A DNA stretch of 11,874 bases from Chthoniobacterales bacterium (GTDB lineage Bacteria; Verrucomicrobiota; Verrucomicrobiia; Chthoniobacterales; UBA10450): contig JACCXA010000104.1 in the NCBI GenBank assembly GCA_013697365.1, positions 1 through 11,874 on the forward strand. The letters run 5' to 3'. Below, one piece after another: positions 11,134 through 11,874 of this stretch (position 1 is its first letter; each line of letters opens with the position of its first letter). The notes beneath the pieces were generated by a model that saw only the letters and a list, made by a program, of their open reading frames with translations, was not told the DNA's origin and did no database searches. The position numbers and the translations under genes were made by a program.

Positions 11134-11874
11134 AAATTCTTCCGCCTCATTCCGTCGCTTGCTGCTCGCCTGGTATCGCACACACGGTCGCGATCTTCCC
11201 TGGCGTCACACGCACGATCCGTATGCCATCCTCGTCTCCGAGGTCATGCTCCAGCAAACTCAGGTCGCGACCGTGCTCTTATATTATAGAGCGTGGCTCC
11301 GGCGGTTCCCGAATTTCGAAAGCCTGGCGGCCGCGTCGGAATCCGACGTTCTGCACGCCTGGCAGGGTCTCGGTTACTACGCCCGCGCCCGGAACCTCCA
11401 CGCCGCTGCGGAGGCGGTCGCCGCCGTTCACAAAGGTGTCTTTCCGGAATCGAACGCGGATATCCGGAAGCTTCCTGGCCTCGGGCGTTACACTGCGAAC
11501 GCGGTCGCGACCTTCGCCTTCGATCAAGCGGTCCCGATCGTTGAAGCAAACACCGCTCGCGTTCTCGCCAGGTTATCGAACCTGCAAATCAGAATCGATT
11601 CGAACCCGGGACAAGAGAAACTATGGAGCCTCGCCACCGCGCTTCTGCCACCGAGCGCTGCTGCCGACTACAATTCCGCCCTCATCGATCTGGGCGCGCT
11701 GATCTGCGTTTCGGGCCAACCCAAATGTTCCGTGTGCCCGGTGCGATCATTCTGCCTTGCGGTTGAACCTGCGAAGCTGCCACTCAAGAAGCCCCGTATT
11801 CAGATGAAGCGACTGACGGAGTATCACGGTTGGATGCACCGTCGTGGAAATGTCCTGCTCGAACAGTCCCACCA
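11129..11874 (+). CDS. mutY: Adenine DNA glycosylase, 3' end cut by window edge
   Basis: The first 248 residues are present. MutY removes adenine mispaired with 8-oxoguanine or guanine. Marks are SEVMLQQTQV (37-46) with catalytic Glu38, the helix-hairpin-helix LPGLGRYTANAV (115-126), and the iron-sulfur loop Cys193-x6-Cys200-x2-Cys203-x5-Cys209. The second catalytic position, normally Asp in VDGNV, is Glu139 here (PIVEANTARVLAR, 136-148). After about residue 215 the linker to the C-terminal 8-oxoG-recognition domain begins. The first in-frame ATG after an upstream TGA is at 11129, which lies in the last unit of the inverted repeat. It gives an N-terminus of the right length (about 14 residues before the conserved WYRTHGRDLPWR). 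A later TTG (codon 11) is the alternative. No Shine-Dalgarno sequence is present. Confidence 0.92.
   Translation, partial: MLNSSASFRRLLLAWYRTHGRDLPWRHTHDPYAILVSEVMLQQTQVATVLLYYRAWLRRFPNFESLAAASESDVLHAWQGLGYYARARNLHAAAEAVAAVHKGVFPESNADIRKLPGLGRYTANAVATFAFDQAVPIVEANTARVLARLSNLQIRIDSNPGQEKLWSLATALLPPSAAADYNSALIDLGALICVSGQPKCSVCPVRSFCLAVEPAKLPLKKPRIQMKRLTEYHGWMHRRGNVLLEQSH

Noticed and set aside
11021..11140. CRISPR array
   Set aside because: The repeated units are contiguous 7-mers in inverted arrangement with no spacers of 25-40 bp and no cas genes.
11020..11181. N-terminal extension of rnhC to an ATG at 11181
   Set aside because: The added residues are a translation of the heptad repeat and overlap the mutY start region; conserved RNase HIII sequence begins at 11019.

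Overview
The window is about 11.9 kb of moderately GC-rich chromosomal DNA. It is densely packed with bacterial housekeeping genes and a few regulatory genes. I see no tRNA, rRNA, CRISPR array, insertion sequence or prophage gene. The mix fits a member of the PVC group, most likely Verrucomicrobiota: an alpha2/beta2-type pyruvate dehydrogenase, an RNase HIII, a MutY with Glu at the usual catalytic Asp, a palindromic heptad intergenic repeat, and starts that mostly lack a Shine-Dalgarno sequence. This assignment is inference from gene content; no marker gene settles it.

Layout. From 1 to 5437 all genes lie on the minus strand. Read in the direction of transcription they are: a CESA/CSL-like processive family 2 glycosyltransferase (5437-3932), an exported L,D-transpeptidase (3899-3204), ribosomal protein S20 rpsT (3122-2862), a polytopic DUF6580-like membrane protein (2714-2121), then pdhA, pdhB and the first 47 codons of pdhC, which runs off the left edge. 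The last four are tightly spaced (gaps of 6 and 13 nt, and a 4-nt overlap) and look like one operon. The first two genes form an envelope pair.

A 333-bp divergent intergenic region with several dyads separates the glycosyltransferase from an 843-aa hybrid sensor histidine kinase on the plus strand (5771-8302). This kinase converges on an HU/IHF-family gene (8351-8707, minus). Further right on the minus strand are a 144-aa helical protein of unknown function (8812-9246) and a 243-aa pseudo-receiver/DUF4388 protein (9249-9980). They are separated by only 2 nt and so form a coupled pair. Then comes rnhC (RNase HIII, 10072-11019, minus), divergent from mutY (11129 to the right edge, plus, partial). 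The short rnhC-mutY spacer is almost entirely a long imperfect inverted repeat built of 7-bp units, and its last unit supplies the apparent mutY start codon.

How they work together. The pdh cluster makes the E1 and E2 parts of the pyruvate dehydrogenase complex; the upstream membrane protein may serve it, for example in cofactor uptake, but this is a hypothesis. rnhC and mutY both act in genome maintenance. The kinase has no dedicated response-regulator gene beside it. The DUF4388 pair is the least understood module and the best candidate for something undescribed.
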